A DNA stretch of 64,000 nucleotides from Geomonas agri. Lineage in GTDB: Bacteria; Desulfobacterota; Desulfuromonadia; Geobacterales; Geobacteraceae. The notes beneath the pieces are model-generated. The model was not told the origin of the DNA, searched no databases, and worked only from the letters and a program-made list of their open reading frames with translations. The translations under genes were made by a program, and so were the position numbers. The DNA is taken from positions 806,001 to 870,000 of the forward strand of contig NZ_JAINZO010000002.1 in the NCBI RefSeq assembly GCF_020179605.1, in the 5' to 3' direction. Positions 17,886-27,577 of the stretch are shown here, one piece after another; the first letter of the stretch is position 1; every line of letters starts with the position of its first letter.

Positions 17886-17914
17886 CGACGTGGACGAGGG
17901 AGGAGGAAGACTCG

Positions 17915-18100
17915 ATGGCCAAGTACGGGAAGAAGGCCCAGGAAACGGTGCACGAGGTGATGGACAAGTTCAAGAAGGGGGAACTGAAGAGCGGTAGCAG
18001 CGGCAAGAAGGTCACCGACCGCAAACAGGCCGTAGCCATCGGTCTTTCGGAGGCGCGCGAGAAGGGAGCCAAGGTGCCTGAGCCTCCGAAGAAGAAATAA
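17915..18100 (+). CDS. DUF6496-family small basic protein
   Basis: The 61-residue, Lys-rich protein (MAKYGKKAQETVHEVMDKFK) has the GKKVTDRKQAVAIGLSEARE core shared by DUF6496 proteins and plasma-membrane-stress-type small proteins. The strong positive charge suggests nucleic-acid binding, but no function is proven. GGGAGGAGGAAGACTCG precedes the ATG. It forms a likely cotranscribed set with DUF3309 upstream and the glycine-rich stress protein downstream. Confidence 0.82.
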   Translation: MAKYGKKAQETVHEVMDKFKKGELKSGSSGKKVTDRKQAVAIGLSEAREKGAKVPEPPKKK

Positions 18101-18143
18101 GCGGGCACCGCAATCCGGCAGTACCAGAAAAAGGAGGCCTGAC

Positions 18144-18707
18144 ATGGCAAAGAACACGGCAGTTTTCGGCATCTACCGCAGCCGCGACAGCGTTGAACAG
18201 GCAGTCGACTCGCTGCGCGCGGCGGACTTCCGTAACACCGACATCTCGGTCCTGTTCTCCGAGAACGTCGGTACCAAGGACTTCGCTCACGAGAAACACA
18301 CCAAGGTCCCGGAAGGCTCGACGGCAGGCGCGGGGACCGGTGCGGTGATCGGAGGTGCGCTGGGCTGGCTCTCCGGCATCGGCGCCCTGGCCATCCCGGG
18401 GGTCGGTCCCTTCATCGCTGCGGGCCCGATCGTAGCGGCGTTGGCGGGTGTGGGCGCAGGCGGGGTGATCGGCGGTATCGCCGGGGCGCTCATCGGCATG
18501 GGGATACCGGAGTACGAGGCCAAGCGCTACGAGGGGCGCGTTAAGGAAGGTGGCATCCTCCTGTCGGTTCACTGCGACAACGCAGACTGGAAAAAGCGCG
18601 CCATCGAGATACTGAAGCAGACCGGCGCGACCGACATCGGGTCCGAGGGCGAGTCCAAGGCGGACTTCGCCAACTCCGATAAGCCCAAGCCGAGGGGCAT
18701 GGCGTAA
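18144..18707 (+). CDS. General-stress-protein-like Gly-rich hydrophobic protein
   Basis: The 187-residue protein has an N-terminal YflT/GSP17M-like domain (AVFGIYRSRDSVEQAVDSLR). A central Gly/Ala-rich hydrophobic stretch (about 58-118) resembles the glycine-zipper membrane hairpin. The C-terminal part is soluble (GGILLSVHCDNADW). Similar proteins are induced by general or osmotic stress; the molecular role is unknown. AAAAAGGAGGCCTGAC precedes the ATG. A REP-like hairpin follows at 18738-18762. Confidence 0.75.
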   Translation: MAKNTAVFGIYRSRDSVEQAVDSLRAADFRNTDISVLFSENVGTKDFAHEKHTKVPEGSTAGAGTGAVIGGALGWLSGIGALAIPGVGPFIAAGPIVAALAGVGAGGVIGGIAGALIGMGIPEYEAKRYEGRVKEGGILLSVHCDNADWKKRAIEILKQTGATDIGSEGESKADFANSDKPKPRGMA

Positions 18708-18737
18708 GAGCAGTATGAAAATTGGGTAGTTGTAACG

Positions 18738-18762
18738 CGGGGGCGAACGCAAGTTCGCCCCT
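18738..18762. repeat. Single REP-like hairpin of the GGGGCGAA/TTCGCCCC family
   Basis: GGGGCGAA and TTCGCCCC separated by CGCAAG, followed by TACATG. Related copies lie at 33628-33650, 33710-33728 and 58911-58931. Confidence 0.65.
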
Positions 18763-18809
18763 ACATGTATCGGCACCAGGAGCCGTGGTGCCCAAAAAGG
18801 AGAAACCAG

Positions 18810-19322
18810 ATGCCAACAAGCCAGAAGTCGAGCGAGGCGCACACCGGGGCGGAAATGACCATCTTCGATGTGCTGAAGCAGGACCACGAGAAGGTACGCT
18901 ACCTTTTCGACAAGGCCCAGAAGGCGGGCAAGAAGGATATTTCCTCCCTGCAAAAGCTCTTTTCGCAGTTGGAGGAAGAACTTGAACTGCATATGGAAGG
19001 GGAAGAGCGCTTCTTCTACAGTGTGCTGGAGCAAAACGAGGAGATGCGCGACAAGGTGCTGCAGTCCTTCGAGGAGCACCAGGTGACCAAGACCTTGTTG
19101 GGAACCTTCCAGGCCCTGGCGGTGGATGACGAGCGCTGGATAGCCAAACTGCAGGTGCTCAGCGAGATCGTAGAGCACCACATGCAGGAAGAGGAGAAAG
19201 AGGTCTTCAAATTGGCGCGCAAAGCCCTCGGCAAGGAGCAGCAGCACGAGACAGCGCTCGCCTTCCAAAGGAGCAAGCGGGAGGGGCGCAAGCCCTCACG
19301 GGGAGCACCGGTCGAGGGATAG
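18810..19322 (+). CDS. Hemerythrin HHE-domain protein
   Basis: The 170-residue helical protein carries HHE-type motifs: LKQDHEKVRYLFD, ELELHMEGEERFFY, FEEHQVTK and EIVEHHMQEEEKEVF. These supply the His/Glu ligands of a diiron site. Proteins of this group bind or sense O2 or NO, or act in iron and stress handling. The start at 18810 follows AAAAAGGAGAAACCAG. The tail (about 145-170) is basic and disordered-looking. A terminator follows at 19346-19388, closing the stress gene run. Confidence 0.85.
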   Translation: MPTSQKSSEAHTGAEMTIFDVLKQDHEKVRYLFDKAQKAGKKDISSLQKLFSQLEEELELHMEGEERFFYSVLEQNEEMRDKVLQSFEEHQVTKTLLGTFQALAVDDERWIAKLQVLSEIVEHHMQEEEKEVFKLARKALGKEQQHETALAFQRSKREGRKPSRGAPVEG

Positions 19323-19345
19323 CAGCAGCAACGGGCACAAACAAG

Positions 19346-19388
19346 GGCGCTGTGGCAGTGTGAATTTGACTGCCGCAGCGCCTTTTTT
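19346..19388 (+). terminator. Rho-independent terminator after the hemerythrin gene
   Basis: GGCGCTGTGGCAGT (19346-19359) pairs with ACTGCCGCAGCGCC (19369-19382) with one mismatch, followed by TTTTTTG. Confidence 0.85.
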
Positions 19389-19472
19389 GTGTCAGTTTCG
19401 AAAAATCCTACTTGTGTATAGCTTAATGTATGATATAAAATGATTCCTAACTCAGAGGGTAGAGGCGACAGA

Positions 19473-19558
19473 GTCATAGCGAAAAGCAGCCCTTTCACAA
19501 AAGATTCTCCTCTCCGCACTATGAGTGCGGCGGCGCCAGCGAAATCGCTGTCTATGAC
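19473..19558 (+). ncRNA. Possible structured RNA leader upstream of the response regulator
   Basis: An outer pair GTCATAG (19473-19479) / CTATGAC (19552-19558) encloses two local hairpins: CCGCACT-ATG-AGTGCGG (19514-19530) and CAGCG-AAAT-CGCTG (19537-19550). The arrangement resembles a multibranched RNA such as a riboswitch or sRNA. It matches no class I can name. It lies about 185 bp upstream of the response regulator at 19742. Confidence 0.3.
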
Positions 19559-19741
19559 AGATCATATGATGGCATCTTTCGCAACTTCCAGAATGAGCCT
19601 GAAGCTGTGCTGTAACGGGAATTACGGTAATAGTTAAAGAAAATAATGTTAAACGTTAATTAACTTATTGGTGGAGTACCGGTCGAATCACCACCGCTGT
19701 TTGACAGTAACGAACCCTGAACCGCAGTAGTGGGAGGCGCT

Positions 19742-20125
19742 ATGCAAGAAGCTGAGATTTTGTTGGTTGAAGATAACAGCAATTGCGAAGAACTCGCCTT
19801 GCGAGCCCTGAAGAAAGCGGGCTACGACAAGGTGGCGGTTGCGCGCGACGGGGCTGAAGCGTTGGGGATGCTCCTGGGGGAGGGGAGCACCTGGGGGGCA
19901 CACCATGAACCTAATTTCATACTGCTGGACATGAAGCTGCCCAAGATTGACGGGGTCGGGGTGCTGCAGCGGTTGCGCAACGACGACCGCACCAAGGGGC
20001 TCAAGGTCTTTGCACTGTCGTCCTCGGAGGATCCCAAGGACCTCGAACAGTGTAAGAGCCTGGGCGTTGTGGCCGTCCTGCCGAAACCGCTTAATCCGGA
20101 ACTGCTCAAGCGGTGGCTGCACTGA
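19742..20125 (+). CDS. Single-domain response regulator, Rcp1-like
   Basis: The 127-residue protein is a lone CheY-like receiver domain. EILLVEDNSNCEELALRAL opens the fold, LLDMKLPKIDG holds the likely phosphorylated Asp, ALSSSE the conserved Ser/Thr, and VLPKPL the conserved Lys. The pattern matches Rcp1-type regulators, which partner with phytochrome-like or hybrid histidine kinases. No output domain or kinase is adjacent. The start is at ATG 19742, after GTGGGAGGCG. It converges with the HDOD gene, which ends 22 bp after it. Confidence 0.85.
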   Translation: MQEAEILLVEDNSNCEELALRALKKAGYDKVAVARDGAEALGMLLGEGSTWGAHHEPNFILLDMKLPKIDGVGVLQRLRNDDRTKGLKVFALSSSEDPKDLEQCKSLGVVAVLPKPLNPELLKRWLH

Positions 20126-20146
20126 GCTTGTGCCGCCGCGCGTACT

Positions 20147-20998
20147 TTATTCACTTGAAATGGGAACGGCGAGCGCGTCCTCGACGATGATCTCCAGTTC
20201 CGCCAAGGCAGTCTCCTTGAGACCAAGCACCTGTGCCTCGGCCGAGGCAAAGAGTAGGACCGAGGGGTCGCGGTTCATGCCGATGCCCAACTTGCGGCAG
20301 GCCAGGTTCGCCAGGCGTACCATGGCCAGAAGCACGTTGGCCTGGTCCCAGCGCTCCTGCTGGTGTCCGGCCACGATGTCGCAGTAGACCTGCGGCATCT
20401 GCCACTGCACCATGAGCTGGTATCCCTGCTCCACGTGCAGCGTCGCGAGCACCTCCCTCAACACCGCCTGGCTGGTTACCCCGTTGAAATGCTGCTCGCG
20501 GCACACCTCCTCCATGCACTTCAGCAGGAAAAGTTTGCCCAAGTCGTGCAGCAGCCCGCCCAAGAATGCCTCTTGTGCCTGCGCCGCGAATCCCACCTTT
20601 TGCGCCAGCCATTTGCTCCCCACCGCACAGCAGAAAGAGTGCTTCCAGAGCGTCTGCATGATCGCGTTGTAGCGTGTGTCGTTGGAACGGTACAGGTCCT
20701 GCTGTGTGGTCACCATGGCGAGGTTGGCCACCTCGTTGGCGCCCAGCCTGATGATCGCCTCCCGGATCGTGCTTACCTTGGTGAGGCCGGCGTAGAAGGC
20801 GGAGTTGGCCGCCCTGAGGACGCCGGTCGCGATGCCCGGATCAGCGTTCAACAGCTGGTGCACCTCCTTGATGTCGAAATCAGGACGAGCCAACGCCTGC
20901 TGCAGCCTGAGAGCTACCGCGTGGAATACGGGTATGCTGAGACGCCCCTCCGCGAGTCGCGCCTTAATCACCTCAACGATTGAGGTTTGCTGGTTCAT
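20147..20998 (-). CDS. HDOD-domain signalling protein
   Basis: The 283-residue protein has an HDOD domain over about 15-215: IPVFHAVALRLQQALARPDF, LLNADPGIATGVLRAANSAF, GLLHDLGKLFLL. HDOD is related to HD phosphohydrolases and serves in signalling in many Geobacter proteins; enzymatic activity is not shown. The HDLGK piece keeps an HD pair. The start at 20998 follows AGGAGAGCAGCCGAC; an in-frame ATG at 21019 overlaps this site. It lies 34 bp after the GspE/PilB-type ATPase gene on the same strand, so the two may be co-transcribed. Confidence 0.85.
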   Translation of the reverse strand: MNQQTSIVEVIKARLAEGRLSIPVFHAVALRLQQALARPDFDIKEVHQLLNADPGIATGVLRAANSAFYAGLTKVSTIREAIIRLGANEVANLAMVTTQQDLYRSNDTRYNAIMQTLWKHSFCCAVGSKWLAQKVGFAAQAQEAFLGGLLHDLGKLFLLKCMEEVCREQHFNGVTSQAVLREVLATLHVEQGYQLMVQWQMPQVYCDIVAGHQQERWDQANVLLAMVRLANLACRKLGIGMNRDPSVLLFASAEAQVLGLKETALAELEIIVEDALAVPISSE

Positions 20999-21031
20999 GT
21001 CGGCTGCTCTCCTGTGCATCTGGTAGTTTCC

Positions 21032-22927
21032 TTAATAGCCGAGCAGCCGGCGCAGTTCCATGAGTGGCCGGGGCGCCCCGATGCGGGGGAGGTCACGCAG
21101 CACCTCCTGGAGCGAAATGAGTCCGTTGGCCGCCTTGACCAGGCCGTCCTCGAAGAGAGTAACCAGTCCCGAGGTTTCCATGCTCAGCCTGCGGATCTCA
21201 GCGGAGGACCGGTTTTGCAGGATCGCTTCCTTAACCGGCTCGTTCAAAACCAGCAGTTCGAAGACGGCGCTTCTCCCCTTGAACCCGGTGAAACGGCAGT
21301 TGGTGCAGCCGCGCCCGGCCCGGAAGTTGGCCCCGGCCAGGTCCTTTGCCGACATCCCCATGCGGCCGTATTCCGCAGGTGCGGGAATGTAGGGCTCAGC
21401 GCAGTCGTTGCAGACCAGGCGCAGCAGGCGCTGGGCCACCACGCAGACCACCGTGGAGGAGATCAGAAACGACTCGATCTGCATGTTCATCAGGCGCAAC
21501 AGGCCGCCGATGCTGTCCTCGGTGTGGAAGGTGGTGAGCACCTTGTGCCCGGTGAGAGCGGCCTGGATGGCGGTATCAGCGGAAAAGGTGTCGCGGATCT
21601 CGCCCAGGACGATTACGTCCGGGTCCTGGCGCACCATGTGGCGCAGGGTCTCCTCGAAGGTCACCCCGATCTTCTGGTTGATGGAGCACTGGGAGACCCC
21701 CTCGATGACGTACTCCACCGGATCCTCGGCGGTGATGATGCTGGTGTTGATGTTGTTGAGGTGGCTGACGCAGCCGTAGAGGGTCGAGGTCTTGCCGCTG
21801 CCGGTGGGGCCGGTGATGATCATGACCCCCGACGGGGTCTCCAGGGCGTCTTCCATGAACTGCTTGAGCATGCGCGGCGCCATGCCGATCTGGGACACCT
21901 CGAGGATGGCTTCCTTCTTGTTCAAAAGGCGCAGCACGATCTTCTCGCCGAAGATGGTGATGTAGAAGGAAACGCGCATGTCGAGGTTGAAGCCGTGCAG
22001 CCGGCTCTCGTAGATGATGCGCCCGTCCTGGTGGCGCCTTTTCTCGGCGATGTCGGCCTGGGCCATGACCTTGATGCGCGAGGAGAGCTGCGGCGCCAGG
22101 TCGAGCGAGAGCTCCATGTGCGGCATCATGACCCCGTCGTGGCGCAGCCGTATGCGCAGCCGGTCCCGGAGCGGCTCGATGTGGATGTCGCTCGCTCCCA
22201 TGGTCATGGCATCATCGAACAGCTTGTTGATCATCCCCACCACGGTGGTCTCGTCGGGCACCACGACGTCCTCGCCGGCGGTCTTCTGGGCGGCGGTGAT
22301 GGCGGAGAGGATGGCGGTACGGGTGGCAATGGCGGGCTTCACGTTCCTGCCGAAAATCTTCTCGGCGGATAGACGCGAGTACTTCTCCAGCGGGTTCGCG
22401 AAAGCGACCAGCGTGGTGCCATCGTCCTCGAGGGCGTACGGGACGAAGAGCTCGTCCCGGAACACCTCGAAAGGGGCCTTGGCGAAGAGCTTGCGATCCA
22501 GCTTGCGGAACTCCAACTCAGCCATCGGGAAGCCAAGCTGGAAGGAAAGCACCTCGGTCAGCCGGCGCTCCTCGATGAATCCCTTCTCCACGATGATGTC
22601 CCCGAGCATCTTGCGCGGCGTGCCACCTTCCTTCTGGAGGTTGAGCGCGGTGAGCAGTTCGCTCTGCTTCAGGTAGCCCAGTTCGACCAGCAAGTCGCCA
22701 ATCCGGATGGAGAGGCTGTTCTCACGCAGGGTGCGCACCACGTCCTCGCGCTTTATGTACTCCAGTTCCTGGAGCACGTCGATCAGCGTCTTGGTGGACT
22801 GCAATTTGCCGTGCACGCGCTGGGCGTAGTGGAGCTGTTGCGTGCTGATGACGCCGGTGGCAACCAGCAGCTCAACAATCTGTCCGGCGCCCTGGGGGGG
22901 CGGGGCGTCATTGTGATGTTTTCTCAT
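21032..22927 (-). CDS. GspE/PilB-type secretion or pilus assembly ATPase
   Basis: The 631-residue protein has repeated N-terminal MshEN-like segments (IRIGDLLVELGYLKQSELLT and MLGDIIVEKGFIEERRLTEV). A GspE catalytic core follows, with Walker A GPTGSGKTST near 371-380, an Asp-box/Walker B segment DPDVIVLGEIRD near 434, and a tetracysteine zinc motif (CNDC near 504, CTNC near 540). MshEN domains of this type often bind c-di-GMP. Such ATPases power type IV pilus or type II secretion assembly. No other pil/gsp gene is nearby, so the partner machine is unknown. No strong ribosome-binding site is seen; GGAGTCACC lies 15-20 bp before the ATG. Confidence 0.85.
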   Translation of the reverse strand: MRKHHNDAPPPQGAGQIVELLVATGVISTQQLHYAQRVHGKLQSTKTLIDVLQELEYIKREDVVRTLRENSLSIRIGDLLVELGYLKQSELLTALNLQKEGGTPRKMLGDIIVEKGFIEERRLTEVLSFQLGFPMAELEFRKLDRKLFAKAPFEVFRDELFVPYALEDDGTTLVAFANPLEKYSRLSAEKIFGRNVKPAIATRTAILSAITAAQKTAGEDVVVPDETTVVGMINKLFDDAMTMGASDIHIEPLRDRLRIRLRHDGVMMPHMELSLDLAPQLSSRIKVMAQADIAEKRRHQDGRIIYESRLHGFNLDMRVSFYITIFGEKIVLRLLNKKEAILEVSQIGMAPRMLKQFMEDALETPSGVMIITGPTGSGKTSTLYGCVSHLNNINTSIITAEDPVEYVIEGVSQCSINQKIGVTFEETLRHMVRQDPDVIVLGEIRDTFSADTAIQAALTGHKVLTTFHTEDSIGGLLRLMNMQIESFLISSTVVCVVAQRLLRLVCNDCAEPYIPAPAEYGRMGMSAKDLAGANFRAGRGCTNCRFTGFKGRSAVFELLVLNEPVKEAILQNRSSAEIRRLSMETSGLVTLFEDGLVKAANGLISLQEVLRDLPRIGAPRPLMELRRLLGY

Positions 22928-22980
22928 GATAGTTCCGCGGTGACTCCCTGGCTGCCGTTATGCCACGCCCAAAAAACAAA

Positions 22981-23010
22981 AGGTCCCCGCAAGCTACAGC
23001 GCGGGGACCT
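22981..23010 (-). terminator. Terminator of tatA
   Basis: AGGTCCCCGC (22981-22990) pairs with GCGGGGACCT (23001-23010). On the minus strand the stem is followed by TTTGTTTTTTGG. Confidence 0.85.
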
Positions 23011-23044
23011 TTGAACGACGGGCGCAAAAACTAATTAGCTGGAG

Positions 23045-23236
23045 CTAGCTCCCTTTCTTATCGTCATCGGGACGTCCGGCTTTAATCTCAATTTCATCCT
23101 TGCCGCTGGAAGCCTTCTTGAAGTTCCTGATGCTCTTGCCGAGCGCGCCGCCGATCTCCGGGAGCCGGCCGGCACCGAACACCACGAGCACGATCACCAG
23201 GATAATAATGAGCTCCGGCATGCCGAATCCAAACAT
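23045..23236 (-). CDS. tatA: Sec-independent translocase TatA/E-type subunit
   Basis: The 63-residue protein begins [20 protein letters not shown], the short N-terminus plus single membrane helix of TatA. It continues with the conserved [23 protein letters not shown] amphipathic region (split here as [19 protein letters not shown]) and an acidic/basic soluble tail. TatA forms the pore-like part of the twin-arginine export path; the actB-like protein at the left edge carries a Tat signal. TatBC are not in the window. It is divergent from the response regulator at 23412. Confidence 0.9.
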   Translation of the reverse strand: MFGFGMPELIIILVIVLVVFGAGRLPEIGGALGKSIRNFKKASSGKDEIEIKAGRPDDDKKGS

Positions 23237-23411
23237 GTGACCTCCCTTTGTTGATTGCGTAAGATGCCGCAGTATCGCACAGTGGTGGCGGAAAAATCAA
23301 CAGTTCCGATTAAAGCAGTGCTAAAAGAAAAATTATTAAAAAAATATTGTAAACAATTCGCAAATTTGTTAAAAACATGCTCCACTATCTCTCTAAACAC
23401 GGAGGACTCAG

Positions 23412-23858
23412 ATGAACAAGATGATCCTGCTGGTCGAGGACAATCCTGATGACGAGGCTCTGACCCTTAGGGCGATACGCAAGCACATGCCGTACGGAAT
23501 CGTGGTGGCGCGCGACGGCGCCGAGGCGCTGGACCACCTGTTCGGTACCGGGCGCAACGGCGGCGAGGCGATCCCGACCCCTCTCCTGGTGCTGCTCGAC
23601 CTGAAGCTCCCCAAGGTCAACGGCCTGGAGGTGCTGCGCCGCATGAGGGAGGAGGCGAAGACCCGTTCCATCCCCGTGATCGTGTTCACCTCGTCAACCG
23701 AGGAGCAGGACATCCTGGACAGCTACCGCCTGGGTGCCAACAGCTATATCCGCAAGCCGGTGGACTACGGCCAGTTCTGCGAAAACATGAAGCAGGTGAT
23801 GAACTACTGGCTCAGCGTGAACCAGCTCCCGCCGCAGCGGACCTGCGCCGCGGCCTGA
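23412..23858 (+). CDS. Single-domain response regulator, Rcp1-like
   Basis: The 148-residue CheY-like protein has ILLVEDNPDDEALTLRAI, a phosphoacceptor in LLDLKLPKVNGLEVL, the VFTSSTEEQD segment and the conserved Lys in IRKPVDY. The form with a long beta4-alpha4 region is typical of Rcp1-type regulators. It has no output domain and no adjacent kinase. The start has CACGGAGGACTCAG upstream. uvrB follows 45 bp downstream on the same strand, so read-through is possible. Confidence 0.87.
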   Translation: MNKMILLVEDNPDDEALTLRAIRKHMPYGIVVARDGAEALDHLFGTGRNGGEAIPTPLLVLLDLKLPKVNGLEVLRRMREEAKTRSIPVIVFTSSTEEQDILDSYRLGANSYIRKPVDYGQFCENMKQVMNYWLSVNQLPPQRTCAAA

Positions 23859-23903
23859 CACCCCTGTTGCCAAGGCGCACCTCATCCTGTTAATATCCTG
23901 CGC

Positions 23904-25885
<1,982 letters not shown>

Positions 25886-25892
<7 letters not shown>

Positions 25893-25920
25893 CGATTGAC
25901 AAGGGACAATTGGCAACGAA
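25886..25920 (+). repeat. Tandem heptamer array, five units, overlapping the uvrB stop
   Basis: Units CAATTGA, CGATTGA, CAAGGGA, CAATTGG, CAACGAA. The first unit supplies the uvrB TGA stop codon (25890-25892). A terminator begins 2 bp after the last unit. Confidence 0.82.
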
Positions 25921-25921
25921 A

Positions 25922-25956
25922 AAGCCCCTCTATTCGAGACGGATGAGGGGCTTCTT
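25922..25956. terminator. Terminator between convergent uvrB and pcnB
   Basis: AAGCCCCTC (25922-25930) pairs with GAGGGGCTT (25945-25953), followed by CTTT. The minus strand reads AAGCCCCTC then GAGGGGCTTTTT, so it may act in both directions. Confidence 0.75.
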
Positions 25957-25969
25957 TATGTCGCTATAA

Positions 25970-26025
25970 CTCCCTCCCCTGGAGGGGGAGGGGCGGGGAG
26001 GGGGAAGGGCGGGGAGGGGGAAGGG
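25970..26025. repeat. GC-rich REP-like half-element with a duplicated tail
   Basis: TCCCTCCCCTGGAGGGGGAG followed by GGGCGGGGAGGGGGAA, then the unit GGGCGGGGAGGGGGAA again. It lies 10 bp past the pcnB stop codon. Confidence 0.65.
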
Positions 26026-26035
26026 ACCGGCCGCT

Positions 26036-27472
26036 TTATTCCGGCGCCGCACCCGGCTTCTTACGCCGCCGTTTCCGCCGCCGCTTCTTTTTGGCACCTT
26101 CGGCGGCTGCCGCTTCGCCTTTGGGCGGGGGCGCGGACTCCCCCCCTTCCGATTGTTGCGCGGAAAAACGCTCCCACCAGTCGCCCAGCGACCTTTTTGG
26201 CGGGGTGAGCTGCTCCATGAAACGAAGATACTGCAGCGCGTCGCGGAAGGACAGACGGGCAACCACACCGCGGCCGTTTCTTCCCGGGGTCTTCTGGAAA
26301 CGGTGCTGCATGTTGAGGATGTCGCGTACCGCGACCAGCACCCGGTTCGGCACCGACACGGTCGGAGCGAGTTCTCCGGCGAAGGCGGCTACGGCGGCGT
26401 CGGTCGCCTGCTGCGGCGGCAGCCCCTCGTCACGGAACTGGGCTACCTTCTCCTCCAGGTACTCCCCGAACATCAGGGCTATCAACAAAGAAGGTGAGAC
26501 CGGGATTCCCTGGGCCAGCTGGTCGTCGACCCATTCCAGTGCCTTGCCGACGCGGACGTGGGGGTAACAGTCGGACTCGCGGGAGAGCCAGGCGTCGAAA
26601 TGGGGGAAGAGCGGCTCAAACAGCCCGCTGTGGCGCATCATCTGGTAGGTGCGCTCGCCGGCCCCCATGAGGAGCAGCTTCAGCACCTCTTCGTAGAGGC
26701 GCGGCGGCGTAGCCTTGTTGATGGTGCCGCACAGCGCCTCGATGGCGGCCTCGGTACGCGGTTCGATGTTGAAGCCGAGCATGGAGGCGAAGCGGATGGC
26801 GCGGATCATGCGCACCGGGTCTTCGGTGAAGCGGACCATGGGGTCGCCGATGGTACGGATCAAGCCGTTTTTCAGGTCCTCCATACCCCCGACGTGGTCG
26901 ATGATTGAGAAGTCGGCGATGTTGTAGAACAGGGCGTTGACGGTGAAGTCACGGCGCACCGCGTCCTCTTCGGGAGTGCCGAAAACGTTGTCCCTGAGCA
27001 CCATGCCATCCTCGCTCTTGAGGATGGGCGGGCCGTGGTGGTGCCGGCGCCGCCTCCGGTCGCGGTCCTCTTCGAGCTGCTCTGCCTCGGCAGGAGCCTC
27101 GACGGGCTCTTCGGGCAAGGCCTCGGCGAGTTCTTCCTGGGCTGCTTCAGCGGCATCGACGGTGGAGCGGAAGGTGGCGACTTCTATTATTTCATCGTGA
27201 AAATGAATGTGGGCCAGGCGGAAGCGGCGCCCGATCAGGCGGCAGTTGCGGAACAGCTTCTTGAGCTGGTTTGGGGTGGCGTCGGTGACGACGTCGAAGT
27301 CCTTGGGCTCGCGCCCCAGGAGCAGGTCCCGGACGCCGCCCCCCACCAGGTAGGCGATGAAGCCGTGCTCTCTGAGTTTGTAGAGCACTTTTACGCCGTT
27401 GGGGCTGAGCAACGAGCGGGAGATGGAATGCTCCTCGCGCGGGATGATGACTTTTTCCATGTTAGTGTTCAT
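26036..27472 (-). CDS. pcnB: Poly(A) polymerase I-like nucleotidyltransferase
   Basis: The 478-residue protein has the class II nucleotidyltransferase signature LVGGGVRDLLLG (42-53) and the metal-binding DFD (58-60). RNA-binding helices characteristic of PcnB/CCA-adding enzymes follow. A charged insert of about 45 residues (roughly 105-152, Glu-rich then RDRRRRRHHH) interrupts the head domain. The C-terminus is a very basic tail (KKKRRRKRRRKK), as in PcnB proteins that act on mRNA. A separate CCA-adding enzyme would be expected elsewhere. The start is not certain: Met1 and Met5 are both possible and no clear ribosome-binding site is present. Confidence 0.85.
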   Translation of the reverse strand: MNTNMEKVIIPREEHSISRSLLSPNGVKVLYKLREHGFIAYLVGGGVRDLLLGREPKDFDVVTDATPNQLKKLFRNCRLIGRRFRLAHIHFHDEIIEVATFRSTVDAAEAAQEELAEALPEEPVEAPAEAEQLEEDRDRRRRRHHHGPPILKSEDGMVLRDNVFGTPEEDAVRRDFTVNALFYNIADFSIIDHVGGMEDLKNGLIRTIGDPMVRFTEDPVRMIRAIRFASMLGFNIEPRTEAAIEALCGTINKATPPRLYEEVLKLLLMGAGERTYQMMRHSGLFEPLFPHFDAWLSRESDCYPHVRVGKALEWVDDQLAQGIPVSPSLLIALMFGEYLEEKVAQFRDEGLPPQQATDAAVAAFAGELAPTVSVPNRVLVAVRDILNMQHRFQKTPGRNGRGVVARLSFRDALQYLRFMEQLTPPKRSLGDWWERFSAQQSEGGESAPPPKGEAAAAEGAKKKRRRKRRRKKPGAAPE

Positions 27473-27528
27473 TCGCGGGAAAGTAGCATAAATCAGTCAC
27501 AAAGGCAAAGGGTGCGGAGTTGATTTAA

Positions 27529-27542
27529 TTGACTTTCGTCAT
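27529..27542. promoter_or_regulatory. FNR/CRP-family-like half-palindromic site upstream of ygbA
   Basis: TTGAC-TTTC-GTCAT, an almost symmetrical TGAC-N4-GTCA, lies about 36 bp before the ygbA start. This spacing resembles sites of FNR/DNR/HcpR-type regulators. The assignment is weak without other genomic copies. Confidence 0.25.
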
Positions 27543-27577
27543 GACTTAAGGTGATTTGTTCTGCTATGGTGGCGACC

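Larger units (their letters stand above)
19323..19741. other. 419-bp intergenic region with terminator and a folded-looking segment
   Basis: The left end holds the hemerythrin terminator. The middle (19440-19560) contains several nested inverted repeats described separately. The right part is A/T-rich (19620-19670) with GGTGG / CCACC arms near 19671-19696. A 65-codon frame at 19440 has no ribosome-binding site and no recognisable content, so I do not call a gene. Confidence 0.6.

Noticed and set aside
19473-19558. GEMM/c-di-GMP or TPP riboswitch
   Set aside because: The conserved core sequences of those classes are not present; only generic pairing is seen.
19440-19637. 65-codon frame in the gap before the response regulator
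   Set aside because: No ribosome-binding site and no recognisable composition; the DNA there is better explained by nested inverted repeats.
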